DNA of 64,000 nt from Micromonospora halotolerans. Its GTDB lineage: Bacteria; Actinomycetota; Actinomycetes; Mycobacteriales; Micromonosporaceae. Shown one piece after another: positions 26,084 to 35,184 of the stretch (the stretch's first letter is position 1; the number at the start of each line of letters is the position of its first letter). Where the stretch lies: contig NZ_CP134876.1 in assembly GCF_032108445.1 (NCBI RefSeq), forward strand, positions 6,200,001-6,264,000. Direction: 5' to 3'. The notes beneath the pieces are model-generated. The model was not told the DNA's origin and did no database searches. It was given only the letters and a program-made list of their open reading frames with translations. The position numbers and the translations under genes were made by a program.

Positions 26084-26647
26084 ATGCCGACCGAGATCGT
26101 TTTTGAAACTCACTCCTGGAGCGAGGACAACGACCGTGGCATCGCCACCGGGTGGCTGCCCGGCCGGTTGTCGCCGCGAGGACGAGTGCTGGCAGCGGAG
26201 CTTGGCAAGCGCAGGCGAGACGACGGCATCGCCGCGGTGTTCGTCTCGGATCTGCGCCGGGCAGTGGAGACGGCCGACATCGCCTTCTCGGGAACTCAGA
26301 TCCCGGTCCTGCACGACTGGCGGCTGAGGGAGTGTGACTACGGCGACCGCAACGGCATGTCCGCCGCCGAGTTGCACGAGCATCGGGATCGGTATCTCGA
26401 TGAGCCCTACCCTGGTGGCGAAAGCTGGCGGCAGGCCGTACACCGGGTTGGTCGATTCCTCGATGACCGGTATCTGCGGTGGGTTGGCCAGCGTGTCCTG
26501 GTGATCGGACATGTCGCCACCCGATGGGCCCTCGACCACCAGATCGACGGGGTCCCCCTAGAAGATCTGATCAACGCCGACTTCGCCTGGCGTGAGGGCT
26601 GGGAGTACCGGATAGCCGACCCGCACAATCGACAGGACAGGACCTAG
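26084..26647 (+). CDS. Histidine phosphatase family protein
   Basis: Protein of 187 residues. The N-terminal catalytic motif usually written RHG is FETHSWSEDND here, keeping the phospho-acceptor His. GRLSPRGRVLAAEL, FVSDLRRAVETADIAF, RLRECDYGDRNGM (acid/base loop) and VIGHVATRW (second His) follow in the order of the phosphoglycerate-mutase-like superfamily. The substrate is not predictable. It is a stand-alone gene between remnant-rich stretches. Confidence 0.85.
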   Translation: MPTEIVFETHSWSEDNDRGIATGWLPGRLSPRGRVLAAELGKRRRDDGIAAVFVSDLRRAVETADIAFSGTQIPVLHDWRLRECDYGDRNGMSAAELHEHRDRYLDEPYPGGESWRQAVHRVGRFLDDRYLRWVGQRVLVIGHVATRWALDHQIDGVPLEDLINADFAWREGWEYRIADPHNRQDRT

Positions 26648-26928
26648 CGGACCACCAGCGTCGCGGTGGTGTGATGGACCAGCGAGGCGCTGATGCCGGT
26701 GATGGCCATCGTGAATGTGCCGCGCGGGGTTCGGCCAGCGGCGCTCACCCGCAGCGTGGGGGCGCCGGAGGCGCTCACGGGGTTCGGCGTGAAGCTGGCC
26801 GATGAACCGGTCGGCAGCCCGGTGACCTTCAGTGCCACCGCCTCGGTGAACCCTCCGATCGCCGAAGTCGAGACCGTGTAGGTGACGGCCCGGCCCCGCA
26901 GCAACGTTGTTCGGGAATGCGGCACGCT
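26644..26928 (-). pseudogene. Remnant: last Ig-like repeat of an exported protein
   Basis: The minus-strand frame carries one immunoglobulin-like repeat (AVTYTVSTSAIGGFTEAV, GLPTGSSASFTPNPVSASG, ITGISASLVHHTTATLVVR) ending in a stop, as in the C-termini of large secreted proteins. The upstream part runs into the response-regulator gene and has no signal peptide, so the rest of the gene is lost. Confidence 0.55.
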
Positions 26929-26959
26929 CATCGCGCCAGATCGCATGATCTGAACGGGT

Positions 26960-27655
26960 TCAATGTCCTGAGCCGTGCTCGCGGCCAAGTCCCGCATCGC
27001 GGCCCTTGACTATCGCCGCCGCCCGGTCCGGCACCTGCAGCTTCGTCAGCACGGTCGAGATGTGGTTGCGCACCGTCTTCTCCGACAGCACGAGCCGTCT
27101 GGCGATCTCGTGGTTGCGGCAGCCGGCCGCCATCAGGTCGAGCACCTCCCGCTCCCGCGGCGTAAGGTCCGGGAATACCTGGGCGGAGAAGTCTTTCTGC
27201 GCTCCGGTGAAGAAGGCCATGATCCGGCGGGCGACGGCAGCGCCGTACACCGCGTCGCCGGTCGCGACGGCCAGCACGGCGCGGACGATTTCATCGCGCT
27301 CGGCGCCCTTCACCAGGTACCCGTGCGCGCCGGCGCGGAGCGCCCCAAACACCGCCTCGTCGTCCTCATGCATGGTCAGGACGAGCACCCGTACGCCGGG
27401 CCAGCGCGCCCTGATCCGTCGGGTCGCCGCGGCGCCGTCCACCCCGGGCATCGCGAGATCGGTGAGCACGACGTCGGGTTGGGTCCGCTCCACGAGGGCG
27501 ATCAGGCGCTCGCCGTCCGGCGCCTCCCCCAGCACCTCGATGGAGTCCGCTCCGCTCAACGCCGAGCGGAGGCCGAATCGGAACATCGGGTGATCGTCAG
27601 CGAGGACCACCCGGACCGGCGGCCGGTCTCCGCCTCCGCCGACGTTCGGGCTCAC
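26960..27655 (-). CDS. NarL/LuxR-type response regulator
   Basis: Protein of 231 residues. The receiver domain has ADDHPMFR (acidic pocket), VVLTDLAMPG (phospho-acceptor Asp, about 64) and YLVKGA (Lys). A C-terminal LuxR helix-turn-helix follows (LTPREREVLDLMAAG, NHEIARRLVLSEKTVRNHIS). The GTG start at 27655 overlaps the TGA of the kinase gene, so the pair is coupled. It should be phosphorylated by that kinase and act as a DNA-binding regulator; target genes are unknown. Confidence 0.92.
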   Translation of the reverse strand: MSPNVGGGGDRPPVRVVLADDHPMFRFGLRSALSGADSIEVLGEAPDGERLIALVERTQPDVVLTDLAMPGVDGAAATRRIRARWPGVRVLVLTMHEDDEAVFGALRAGAHGYLVKGAERDEIVRAVLAVATGDAVYGAAVARRIMAFFTGAQKDFSAQVFPDLTPREREVLDLMAAGCRNHEIARRLVLSEKTVRNHISTVLTKLQVPDRAAAIVKGRDAGLGREHGSGH

Positions 27656-29694
27656 GACGCGTCCTCGATCGGGAGGCGGGCGACGACTGTCGTGCCACCC
27701 CGACCAGAACGCACCTCGAGACTGCCGCCGACCGACTCTGCCCGCCGGCGCATGGACGGCAGGCCGACCCCGGTCCCCGCCCCGTGGCCGGTCATTCCGC
27801 TTCCGTCGTCGGCGATCGTCACGACGAGTTCGTGCCTGCCGGTCGGCAGTTGCGCTCTCGTCATCGCTACGCTGACGGTTCGGGCGTTCGCGTGCCGCAC
27901 AACGTTGGTCAGCGCTTCCTGGGTGATCCGGTAGGTCGCGGCTTCGACGGGAAGCGTCAACGTCGGCAGGTCGTCGATGTCTACGGACACCTCGACGGCC
28001 CCGTTGACTGAGTCGGCGTGCCGACGTACGGCATTGACGAGGCCAAGTTCGTCCAGGGTGACGGGACGGAGGTCGTCGATGATCCGGCGGACGTCGTTCA
28101 CCGTGGTGGCGACCTCCTCCCGCAGCCGACCGACGATGGCCTGTGCTGTCGTGGTGTCGGCGGCGGTGATCGCGTCGTCGATCGCCTGCAGTCCGAGTCC
28201 GATGCCAGCCAGGGCCGGACCGAGCCCGTCGTGCAGGTCCCGACCGAGACGCTGACGTTCCGACCGGGTCGCGGCAACCACCCGGTCGCGCTCCAGCTGC
28301 AGCGCCTCCATGAGGTCAACGGCGCGCAGTACCACCGCGACCTGCGGCGCCAGCAGCCCGAGCAGGCGGCGGTCGTCAGGCGTGAACGGCGATGCGTGGT
28401 GCCGGTGCCCGACCTGTAGCTCACCGATGCGCTGTCCCTCGAGGAGGAGGGGTATCGCCTCGTGGCCGCCGGCGACGACGTCCGCCTCGCCGGCGTCGTA
28501 GCCACGATCCGGGCGCGCCACGGCCACCGGCCGGCCGTCCACCGCGACCACCGCCGCCCACGGGGCCCGTACGGCATCGGCCACCCCGGTCAGGACCCCG
28601 GCGAGCGCGTCACCCTCGGCCGCGACGGTGCCGCCGACCCGGGTGACCGCCTCGAGCGGGTCCCGGCGGGCTCCGTACACGAAGCGGTCCACGCCGCGCT
28701 GCAGGCGGTCCCGCAGCGGGGTGATGCCCACCGCCACCAGGGCCGCGGCCACGACGCCGGGCAGCCGACCGTGGTCGAGCAGGCTTCCGGCGAAGGCCGA
28801 CACGCAGAAGTACACCCCCACGACGGCAGCGGTGAGCGTGCCGTAGGTGAGGGCGGGGCGCAGTACGATGCCGAGCAGGCGGTAGCGGATGACGCCGACA
28901 CCCACCGCGACCGGTACGAGGAGCGCGACAACGGCGAGCACGGGCCGCGGCAGCGGGACGAAGAACGCGCCCAGGGTCAGCGGGATCACCGCGGCAACGA
29001 GCCAGGCGAGTTGCACTCGCTGAGGACCGCGAGCCCGTACCAGCCGCACGGCTGTCGCCACCCAGATCGTGGCCGTGCCGCAGATGATCGTCGCGAAGCA
29101 GGCGACGACGCCGACCGTTGTCCACCACCCGGTGGGCAAGACCGCTGGGGCTTGGCCTGCGCCGACATCGTCGTAGGAGTCCTGGCTGAACGTCGCGCCG
29201 ACGGTGAGTACGGCCATGGCGATGACAACGCCGAGCACCGGCCACCGCCACCATCGGGCCGGCAGGCGACCGGTGGGATAGAGGGCCAGCAGGACGTTCG
29301 CCTGCAGCAGCAACGACGGGAAATAGATCATGACGGTGAGGAGGCCCACCCAGTCGGCGTACGGCCAGGGCGGGTCGGCCCGCGTGCCGAACGCGCCGTA
29401 GGTGTTGCCGCTGTTCGAGACGGACTGCAGCGCCCCGACCAGCACGAGAAGCCAGCCGATCCGGTTGCGCGGGCGCAGCGTGACCAGCAGCGCGCCGGTG
29501 ACGACCCAGGCCAGCCCGGCCACGGCGACGGCCGGGGTCGGATCGAGGCCCTCCCCGAGCGGCGGCTGCGTGCTCGCCCAGCCCACCAGCGCGGCCATGG
29601 CGACGGAGGCTGCCACGACGAGCCACGCGAGCAGAACGGTCACCCGCGCCCCAGGAACGCGGACCGAGCCAGCGACCTCCACCTCATGGTTCAC
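27652..29694 (-). CDS. Membrane sensor histidine kinase (HisKA_3 type)
   Basis: Best start is GTG 29694 (680 residues); the frame extends far upstream with non-coding composition, and there is no clear ribosome site. The N-terminal half has about eight to nine hydrophobic helices (VTVLLAWLVVAASVAMAALV, LVTLRPRNRIGWLLVLVGAL). A GAF-like segment follows (residues about 340-440), then the dimerisation helix RQRLGRDLHDGLGPALAG with the phospho-His, and the ATPase domain with ITQEALTNVVRHAN (N box) and GTGVGLPSMRRRAE (G box). It is paired with the response regulator by overlap and divergent from the small membrane protein at 29866. Confidence 0.9.
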   Translation of the reverse strand: MNHEVEVAGSVRVPGARVTVLLAWLVVAASVAMAALVGWASTQPPLGEGLDPTPAVAVAGLAWVVTGALLVTLRPRNRIGWLLVLVGALQSVSNSGNTYGAFGTRADPPWPYADWVGLLTVMIYFPSLLLQANVLLALYPTGRLPARWWRWPVLGVVIAMAVLTVGATFSQDSYDDVGAGQAPAVLPTGWWTTVGVVACFATIICGTATIWVATAVRLVRARGPQRVQLAWLVAAVIPLTLGAFFVPLPRPVLAVVALLVPVAVGVGVIRYRLLGIVLRPALTYGTLTAAVVGVYFCVSAFAGSLLDHGRLPGVVAAALVAVGITPLRDRLQRGVDRFVYGARRDPLEAVTRVGGTVAAEGDALAGVLTGVADAVRAPWAAVVAVDGRPVAVARPDRGYDAGEADVVAGGHEAIPLLLEGQRIGELQVGHRHHASPFTPDDRRLLGLLAPQVAVVLRAVDLMEALQLERDRVVAATRSERQRLGRDLHDGLGPALAGIGLGLQAIDDAITAADTTTAQAIVGRLREEVATTVNDVRRIIDDLRPVTLDELGLVNAVRRHADSVNGAVEVSVDIDDLPTLTLPVEAATYRITQEALTNVVRHANARTVSVAMTRAQLPTGRHELVVTIADDGSGMTGHGAGTGVGLPSMRRRAESVGGSLEVRSGRGGTTVVARLPIEDAS

Positions 29695-29865
29695 GCGCTC
29701 ATTGTCAGTCAGCGGTTGTCCCGCACAACACCACGGATGTCCCGGATCAGCCGGGCAGTCGTCCCGGGTGCGATCGCGACCGCGGTCCCATGCGCCCGAC
29801 CGTCCGGGCGCCCGAGTCTCACTGCCATAGCCGTCGCCCGACGGCCCGCTGCGAGAGGAACTCCG

Positions 29866-30366
29866 ATGACGACTCACCTTGACAACCCGACCGCCACTTC
29901 CACACAGCGCCGGCCCAACCTGGCGGTCGTCGGGGCCGTCGGCGGTTCGGTCGCCGCCCTGCTCGCGATGATCTCCACGGCCGTCGACTCCCCGTTCCGT
30001 CCGAAGGAGGGGCCGACCTCGGGCCAGTGGGGAATCTTCCCCGACGCCTCGGCGGGAGAGGTCGCGGCGCACGCCGGCATCGCCCTGCTCGCCGCGGTGG
30101 TCGTCTTCGCAGTGGCGGCGCGGGTGGCCCTGCGGCAAAAGCCCGGCTCGACCGCGGTGTGGTCGCTGGTGCTCGCGATCCTCGGCCTGCCCACCGGCAT
30201 CGTCGTCTACTGGTCCGGGCTGCCGGCCGCACTGGGCATCGCGGCGATCGTGTTGGGGCTGGACGCGCGGCGCCGCCTGGGCCGGCTCCCGGCTAGCGCC
30301 GCCGTCGGGATCGGGCTCGGAGCGATCGTCCTCATCGCCAATTCGATGCTGGTCTTCGCGAGCTGA
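29866..30366 (+). CDS. Small four-helix membrane protein
   Basis: ATG 29866 with GAGAGGAAC upstream. The 166-residue product has four predicted membrane helices (LAVVGAVGGSVAALLAMIS; AGIALLAAVVVFAVAARVAL; AVWSLVLAILGLPTGIVVYW; AAVGIGLGAIVLIANSMLVF). It is transcribed divergently from the sensor kinase and may be its regulon member or accessory sensor. It ends just before a strong terminator. No family name assigned. Confidence 0.75.
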   Translation: MTTHLDNPTATSTQRRPNLAVVGAVGGSVAALLAMISTAVDSPFRPKEGPTSGQWGIFPDASAGEVAAHAGIALLAAVVVFAVAARVALRQKPGSTAVWSLVLAILGLPTGIVVYWSGLPAALGIAAIVLGLDARRRLGRLPASAAVGIGLGAIVLIANSMLVFAS

Positions 30367-30376
30367 CACACGTCAC

Positions 30377-30411
30377 GCCATGATCGCCGCTCCGGGAGCG
30401 GCGATCATGGC
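30377..30411 (+). terminator. Long perfect hairpin after the membrane protein gene
   Basis: Arms of 16 bp (GCCATGATCGCCGCTC at 30377-30392 and its exact complement at 30396-30411) with a 3-base loop, 11 bases after the stop. The symmetric stem may work in both directions. Confidence 0.8.
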
Positions 30412-30659
30412 ATGCTCCGGTGCCGTCGCTCCCCGCCAAGCCGCCACATTCGAGCGCAGCGACGTGGACATCGCGCAAGCCCGGTCCTCGCCGCGGGACC
30501 GGGTGCTGCACGGCCGTCGAAGTGCACCGAGGCGCGGGTCACGCCGGGGAACTCCTCAGAGTGGTCGGCGCCCTCGGCGGGGTCGAGGAAGTCGGTGCGC
30601 CACCGGTTGACGACGTCGTAGGTGCCGGTGAAGAAGCCGAATCCGGTGCTGTTGTCCAT
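30405..30659 (-). pseudogene. Truncated gene start of an unknown cytoplasmic protein
   Basis: From ATG 30659 the minus strand reads STGFGFFTGTYDVVNRWR, then DFLDPAEG and EEFPGVTRASVHFDG, which looks like a conserved N-terminus. After HFDG the composition becomes Arg/Pro-rich and the frame ends at 30405 inside the terminator hairpin, so the rest appears deleted. Family not named. Confidence 0.4.
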
Positions 30660-30732
30660 GTCCCGCACGTTAGGCAACCGCCCCTGACATCTTCTGTCGG
30701 TAGACCGAGATGGCTCCTCCGGCACACACGCG

Positions 30733-31050
30733 AGGGCGGCGGTGGCCCGGCTCGGGGTGCGCCAGCCGCTCGCCGCGAACGCCGACGGGCCCGGTCTCGT
30801 GCTCACCGCCACCATGGACCCAGCTGGGCAGCGGCTGCTGCACCTGCTCAACGTGGCACCGTCCGCGGTGACCTTCGCGCTCGACTGGCAAGGCGTCCCG
30901 GTGCTCGCCGGCCGGCGGCTGCGCGTGCCCGCCCGCACCGGGCTGATCCTGCCGTACGGGGATCCGGGCCGGCGCCGCCACGCTGGTGGAGACAACATGC
31001 CAGAGGGTTTGCCCCGCGTGCCGAGCCGCCGACGTGCGCGGCGGCCGCCG
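30733..31050 (+). pseudogene. Remnant of a glycosidase C-terminus (GH35 beta-galactosidase-like)
   Basis: The plus-strand frame reads GVRQPLAANADGPGLVLTA, AGQRLLHLLNVAPSAVTFAL, VPARTGLILPYG and then loses frame (AATLVETTCQ in another frame). This resembles the C-terminal beta domain of actinobacterial GH35 galactosidases. No catalytic domain is present. It is one of several truncated genes in this stretch. Confidence 0.45.
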
Positions 31051-31099
31051 CCACCTGTGAATACCGCAGCTCTGGAATACCACCCCTTCACCAGCAGGT

Positions 31100-31540
31100 G
31101 CGTGCGGCGACCGAGGCGATCGTCGGCGGGGTGACCGGCAGCTTCGCCAATCCGAGCACGCTGCTCCCGGCCGGTCCGATCGGCGGGTACACCTGCGCTA
31201 CACGGGAAGGACGCACCCGTTGTCGACGTTCCAGCCTCGGGAGTTCGCGACGCTGCTGTCCCCGCCCCGACTGCAGCGTCGGGGCATCGTCGCGCACCCC
31301 TGGCCGCAGCCGCTGCCGGCGAGCTGGAGCGGGCAGCTGGGCCTGCCCGAGCCGCTGCGCTTCGCGCAGGTGGAGCCGACGGTGATGGCTGAGATCGAAG
31401 TGGACACGGCTTTCGAGCACCGGCGATGGGCGCCACCGGGTGTGGTACGTGCGTCCGCGGCTGGACCTGTCGGTGTACGCCGTACCGCTGCTGCTCGGCG
31501 ACGGGGCTAACCAGTTCTGGGACGCAGCGGCCGGAGCGTG
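31100..31540 (+). pseudogene. Remnant of ATP-dependent DNA ligase C-terminus (copy 2)
   Basis: Frames spell AIVGGVTGSFANPSTLL, then after a shift YTGRTHPLSTFQPREFATLL, HPWPQPLPASWSGQLGLPEP, VEPTVMAEIEVDTAFEHRRW. After another shift near 31427 they read VWYVRPRLDLSVYAVPLLLG and end at 31539-31541. The order matches the end of the adenylation domain and the OB fold of ATP-dependent DNA ligases. At least two frameshifts make it non-functional. It is similar to copy 1 at 24255-24600. Confidence 0.65.
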
Positions 31541-31723
31541 AACAAGTTGGTGGCTCAACGGGTGACGGCCGGGTCACCAAGGTCGGGCGTTTTTCGAGCT
31601 GACCGGGCGTGTGGGTCAGGCCAGCCGGAGGACCGTTGCCTGAGGCAAAATGTGTCAGGGTGGAAAGTATTGCGCTCAACTAACGGGGCAGCGCGAAATC
31701 AAGACCTGGGAGAACACCACTCA

Positions 31724-32560
31724 ATGACCACCCCCTACGACCCTGCGCAGAACCAGCCGCCGGCCGGCCAGCAGCCGATGCCGCCCACCGCTCAGTTCCC
31801 GCAGGTGCCGGCCGGCCAGTTCCCGCCGCCGCCGCCCGGGCAGTTCCCTCAGCTGCCCGGCCAGTTTCCGCCGCCGCCCGGCGCGCCGGCGCCCGCCGCC
31901 CGCAAGCGGCCCTGGCTGATCCCCACCCTCATCGGCGTCGGCGCGTTCGTGGTGCTGTGCTGCGGCGGCTCGATGGTGATCGGCCTGGTCAGCGGCGACG
32001 ACAAGAAGACCGATGTGTCCGCCAGCAGCGACATCCCCGCTGCCAGCCCCAGCGCCTCCACCCCCGCGGCCGTCGCCCCGAGCACGTCGGCCCCCGCACC
32101 GGCCAAGCCGGAGCCGGCGAAGACGACTGCGGCGCCGGCCCCGCCCAAGCCGAAGACCTTTGGCGTCGGCGACAAGGTGCGCGGCGGTGACTTCGAGTTC
32201 ACCGTCAACGGCGTGAAGTGCGGGATCTCCCAGGTGGGCAGCCAGTTCCTGAACACCAAGGCGCAGGGCACCTTCTGCAAGATCAACGTGACCGTCAAGA
32301 ACGTCACGAAGAGCGCGCACACCTTCCACGCCGACGGCACCCTCACCGCCCAGGACGCGACCGGCCGGGAGTACGAGGCCGACGGCGAGGCCGGGATCTA
32401 CGGCAACACCGACGGGCAGGGTTTCCTCGACGAGATCAACCCGGGCAACTCGCTGAAGGCGAACGTCTACTTCGACGTGCCGAAGGGCACGAAGCTCAAG
32501 ACGATCACCTTCGACGCCGGCCTGTTCACCCTCGCTGAGGACGCCGTCGTCACCCTGTGA
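31724..32560 (+). CDS. Membrane-anchored DUF4352-type protein with proline-rich N-terminus
   Basis: ATG 31724 with GGGAGAA upstream. The 278-residue product has a Pro/Gln/Phe-rich cytoplasmic tail with repeats of the form GQFPxxPG, one membrane helix (LIPTLIGVGAFVVLCCGGSM), a Ser/Ala/Pro linker and a DUF4352-type domain (GDFEFTVNGVKCGI, FCKINVTVKNV, GREYEADGEAGIYG, ANVYFDVP). The extracellular domain is clearly related to that of the lipoprotein at 16507, including the paired cysteines. Role unknown. Confidence 0.85.
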   Translation: MTTPYDPAQNQPPAGQQPMPPTAQFPQVPAGQFPPPPPGQFPQLPGQFPPPPGAPAPAARKRPWLIPTLIGVGAFVVLCCGGSMVIGLVSGDDKKTDVSASSDIPAASPSASTPAAVAPSTSAPAPAKPEPAKTTAAPAPPKPKTFGVGDKVRGGDFEFTVNGVKCGISQVGSQFLNTKAQGTFCKINVTVKNVTKSAHTFHADGTLTAQDATGREYEADGEAGIYGNTDGQGFLDEINPGNSLKANVYFDVPKGTKLKTITFDAGLFTLAEDAVVTL

Positions 32561-32596
32561 TCGCCCCCCAGCCGTGAAATGCGTGACTGGCGACAG

Positions 32597-32630
32597 CAGC
32601 GACAGCCCGGAAAACCCCGGGCTGTCGCTG
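32597..32630. terminator. Bidirectional terminator between convergent genes
   Basis: Arms CAGCGACAGCCCGG (32597-32610) and CCGGGCTGTCGCTG (32617-32630), perfect 14 bp, followed by TTT on the plus strand. It lies between the stops of the DUF4352 gene (plus) and the Ser/Thr kinase gene (minus), the latter only 2 bases away. Confidence 0.85.
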
Positions 32631-32631
32631 T

Positions 32632-34221
32632 TTACCGTAGATCGGCGGCGATCCGGTCGGCGTCGGCGGTCAGGCCGTCGTAGCCGTCGGCGGTGAGTTT
32701 GCCGTCGCGTCGCAGGTCGCTGAGCTTGTCGCGCAGCTTCTTGAGCTGGTCCTCGGCATGGTCGGTGTCGCTCTCGGCGATCTCTTTCGCGATCGCGTCC
32801 ACCTTGGTGTGCAGGTCCTTCGCGGCATCGGGGTTCAACCGGCCGGCTTCCACCTGCTCCCGGATCGACTGGCGCATGCCGGCGATCGGGTCAGCGCGTG
32901 GGGTGCGGCTCGGCCTTCGGGAGGTGGCCAGAGGGCTCGGTGCGGGGCTGCCCGGGGTGCGGGTGGCGGACGCGACGGCCCGCAGGGTCGGCGTGGCGGG
33001 CGCGACCGTGACCGGCACAGCCGGCACGCGGGGCGCCACGACGGTGGTGGCCGATGCCGGCGGCGTGGTCGGTCCCGCGATCGAGGTGTGGTCGTCCCGG
33101 TCGAGCAGCGTGAAGCCGGTCAGGGCGAGCAGCGCGACGCCGAGCAGGGCCGCCGCCAGCAGCGCTTCGCGGCGACGCCGTGCCGGGCGGTAGCCCGGCC
33201 TGGGGCGTGCTGGGCCGGCTGCGTCCGGCGTGGGCGGAAGAGCGATCACCGGCGTGGACCGTCCCGGCTGGCCCGGGTCTGCTGGCGTGACCGGCACGAG
33301 GGGAACCGGCGTGCCGGCCCGGGGCAGCAGAGCTGCGAGGCGGTCCCGGACGTCGGCCGCGTCGCGCGGCCGGTCGGCGGGATCTTTGGCCAGCAGTTCG
33401 GCGACCAGCGCTTCGAGCTCGGCGGGTACGTCGGGCCGGCGCTCCCGCAGCGGCTGGGGTGGCTCGTTGACGTGCTGATGCAGCACGCTGAGCTGCTCGC
33501 CGACGAACGGCGGACGGCCGGCGAGCATGGCGTAGAGGGTGCAGCCCAGCCCGTACAGGTCGGTGCGGTGGTCCACCGCCTGGCCGAGGGCCTGCTCCGG
33601 GGACATGTACGAGCTGGTGCCCAGCTTGGTCGCCGGCTCGGTGAGGGTTTTCTCCCCCTCTGCCCAAGGAAGTCGGGCGATGCCGAAGTCGCAGATCTTC
33701 ACTGTGCCGGTGGCGGTGACGATCAGGTTGCCCGGCTTCACGTCCCGGTGCACCACCCCTGCCGCGTGCGCGGCGGCGATCCCGTCGCAGGTCTGTACGG
33801 CTATCGACAACGCCTGCAGGACGGGGAGCGGGCCGTCGGCGATCAGGGCGGACACGGTCCGCCCCTCCACCAGTTCCATGATCAGGTAGGAGTCGTTCGC
33901 CTCGGTGCCGAAGTCGTGGACAGCGACGATGTGCGGATGGGTCAGCCCGGCCGCTGCACGGGCCTCGCGGTCGAAGCGTTCCGCGGCCATCGGCTCCTTC
34001 AGTCCCGCCGCGGCGAGCACCTTGATCGCCACCGGGCGGTCCAGGCGCAGGTCGCGACCACGCCACACCTCACCCATGCCGCCGTTGCCCAGCAACTCCT
34101 CGGACTGGTAGCGGCCATCGAGCAGACGTCTCACCACGCGTCTCACTGCTCCAACCCTGCGCGCCGCTACACGGGGGGGCGGTGACGCGACGGCCGGCAT
34201 CGGGGTCATCGGACGATCCAT
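32632..34221 (-). CDS. Membrane Ser/Thr protein kinase
   Basis: Protein of 529 residues from ATG 34221; starts nearer the kinase domain (MTPMP, or VRRLLDGRYQ) are possible since no ribosome site is clear. Kinase domain at about 37-295: LGNGGMGEVWRG, VAIKVLAAAG, HRDVKPGN near 155, DFGIA, GTSSYMSPEQ. One membrane helix lies near 357-375 (LLAAALLGVALLALTGFTLL). The outer region is Thr/Pro-rich and ends in a helical FIVAR-like domain (DTDHAEDQLKKLRDKLSDLR). It is a conventional actinobacterial sensor kinase, unlike the soluble TPR kinase at 5635. Confidence 0.9.
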   Translation of the reverse strand: MDRPMTPMPAVASPPPRVAARRVGAVRRVVRRLLDGRYQSEELLGNGGMGEVWRGRDLRLDRPVAIKVLAAAGLKEPMAAERFDREARAAAGLTHPHIVAVHDFGTEANDSYLIMELVEGRTVSALIADGPLPVLQALSIAVQTCDGIAAAHAAGVVHRDVKPGNLIVTATGTVKICDFGIARLPWAEGEKTLTEPATKLGTSSYMSPEQALGQAVDHRTDLYGLGCTLYAMLAGRPPFVGEQLSVLHQHVNEPPQPLRERRPDVPAELEALVAELLAKDPADRPRDAADVRDRLAALLPRAGTPVPLVPVTPADPGQPGRSTPVIALPPTPDAAGPARPRPGYRPARRRREALLAAALLGVALLALTGFTLLDRDDHTSIAGPTTPPASATTVVAPRVPAVPVTVAPATPTLRAVASATRTPGSPAPSPLATSRRPSRTPRADPIAGMRQSIREQVEAGRLNPDAAKDLHTKVDAIAKEIAESDTDHAEDQLKKLRDKLSDLRRDGKLTADGYDGLTADADRIAADLR

Positions 34222-34557
34222 CAGGAGTTGCTCATGGTGGTGGGTCCCCCCAGTTGGTCAACGCGCCATCGGCACCGAGGAAACGACCGACCGGCGCCGG
34301 CTACGCCCTGCTCCGGCGGGCAGCCGAAGCTGCCGCCGTCCGCGTGCAGCTCAACAAGGTCGTGACCGCCTCCGCCGCCGACGGCGAACCCGGCGCGTAC
34401 CCACCGTTCTCCGCCTGACCGCAGAATCCGCGCTGAGAAGTCGGTGCGCCGGATCTAACTGCCGGAGTCGGGCTCGACGAGCAAGGGCAGGATCCCGGTC
34501 ATCGACAGCACCCGCCGGACATGGCCGGTGGGATTGGCCAGGGCGCGCGCGCGTGTC
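34222..34557 (+). other. Stretch without a recognised gene
   Basis: About 335 bases between the kinase start and the response regulator end. A short plus-strand frame up to 34418 (LLRRAAEAAAVRVQLNKVV) could be a gene fragment. No hairpin or operator was recognised. Confidence 0.3.
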
Positions 34558-35184
34558 TCAGAGTCCGGCCTCACGGGCGCGCAGCGCTGCCTGGGCCCGG
34601 TCCGCCACCCGGAGTTTCGCGAGAATGTTCGACAGGTGGTTGCGGACCGTCTTGAGGCTGAGCGCCAGGGTCGCGGCGATGTCGGCGTTGGTGCGCCCGG
34701 CGGCTACCAGGCGCAGCACTTCCTCCTCCCGCTCGGTGAGCTCGGGGAAGGCACGCGCGGGGGGACGTGTCCCGGCTGAGGCGAGGAGCCGCGCCACCAG
34801 GCCGGGCGCCAGCACGCTCTGCCCCTGGGCGACCGCTTCCACGGCGATGCGCACTTCCTCCCGGCTCGCGTCCTTGCGCAGGTATCCCCGCGCCCCTGCT
34901 CGTACGGCGGCGAGCAGCGAGGCGTCGTCGTCGAGCATCGTCACGACCAGCACGGCCACTGTGGGTGCCAGGGCGCTGATCTCGGCGGTGGCGGCGATGC
35001 CGTTGACCCCGGGCATCGCGACGTCGATGAGCATGACGTCCGGTCGCAGCTGTTCGGCTAGTGCGATCGCGGTTGCTCCGTCCCCGGCTTCACCTATCAC
35101 CTGCATGCCCGGCAGCGATTCCAGCAGCCCCCGCAGCCCGTCGCGGAACAGCGGATGGTCGTCGACCACCACCAGCCGGATCAT
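34558..35184 (-). CDS. NarL/LuxR-type response regulator
   Basis: ATG 35184 overlaps the kinase stop as ATGA. The 208-residue product has receiver motifs [21 protein letters not shown] and YLRKDAS, and a LuxR helix-turn-helix ([32 protein letters not shown]). Partner of the upstream sensor kinase. Layout is the same as the pair at 26960-29694, with only moderate sequence similarity. Confidence 0.92.
   Translation of the reverse strand: MIRLVVVDDHPLFRDGLRGLLESLPGMQVIGEAGDGATAIALAEQLRPDVMLIDVAMPGVNGIAATAEISALAPTVAVLVVTMLDDDASLLAAVRAGARGYLRKDASREEVRIAVEAVAQGQSVLAPGLVARLLASAGTRPPARAFPELTEREEEVLRLVAAGRTNADIAATLALSLKTVRNHLSNILAKLRVADRAQAALRAREAGL

Noticed and set aside
28462..29865. Plus-strand frame upstream of the small membrane protein at 29866
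   Set aside because: Only the last 166 codons have coding composition and a ribosome site; the rest is antisense to the sensor kinase.
29695..30369. N-terminal extension of the sensor kinase frame
   Set aside because: Asp/Arg/Gly-rich composition, antisense to the membrane protein gene at 29866, no start signal.
30405..31679. 424-codon minus-strand frame
   Set aside because: Mostly Arg/Pro/Ser-rich non-coding composition; only the last 85 codons look like a gene start, listed as a truncated remnant.
31724..31910. Repeat array suspected from GQFPxxPG units
   Set aside because: Short degenerate proline-rich protein repeats inside a coding region; not a CRISPR or DNA repeat array.
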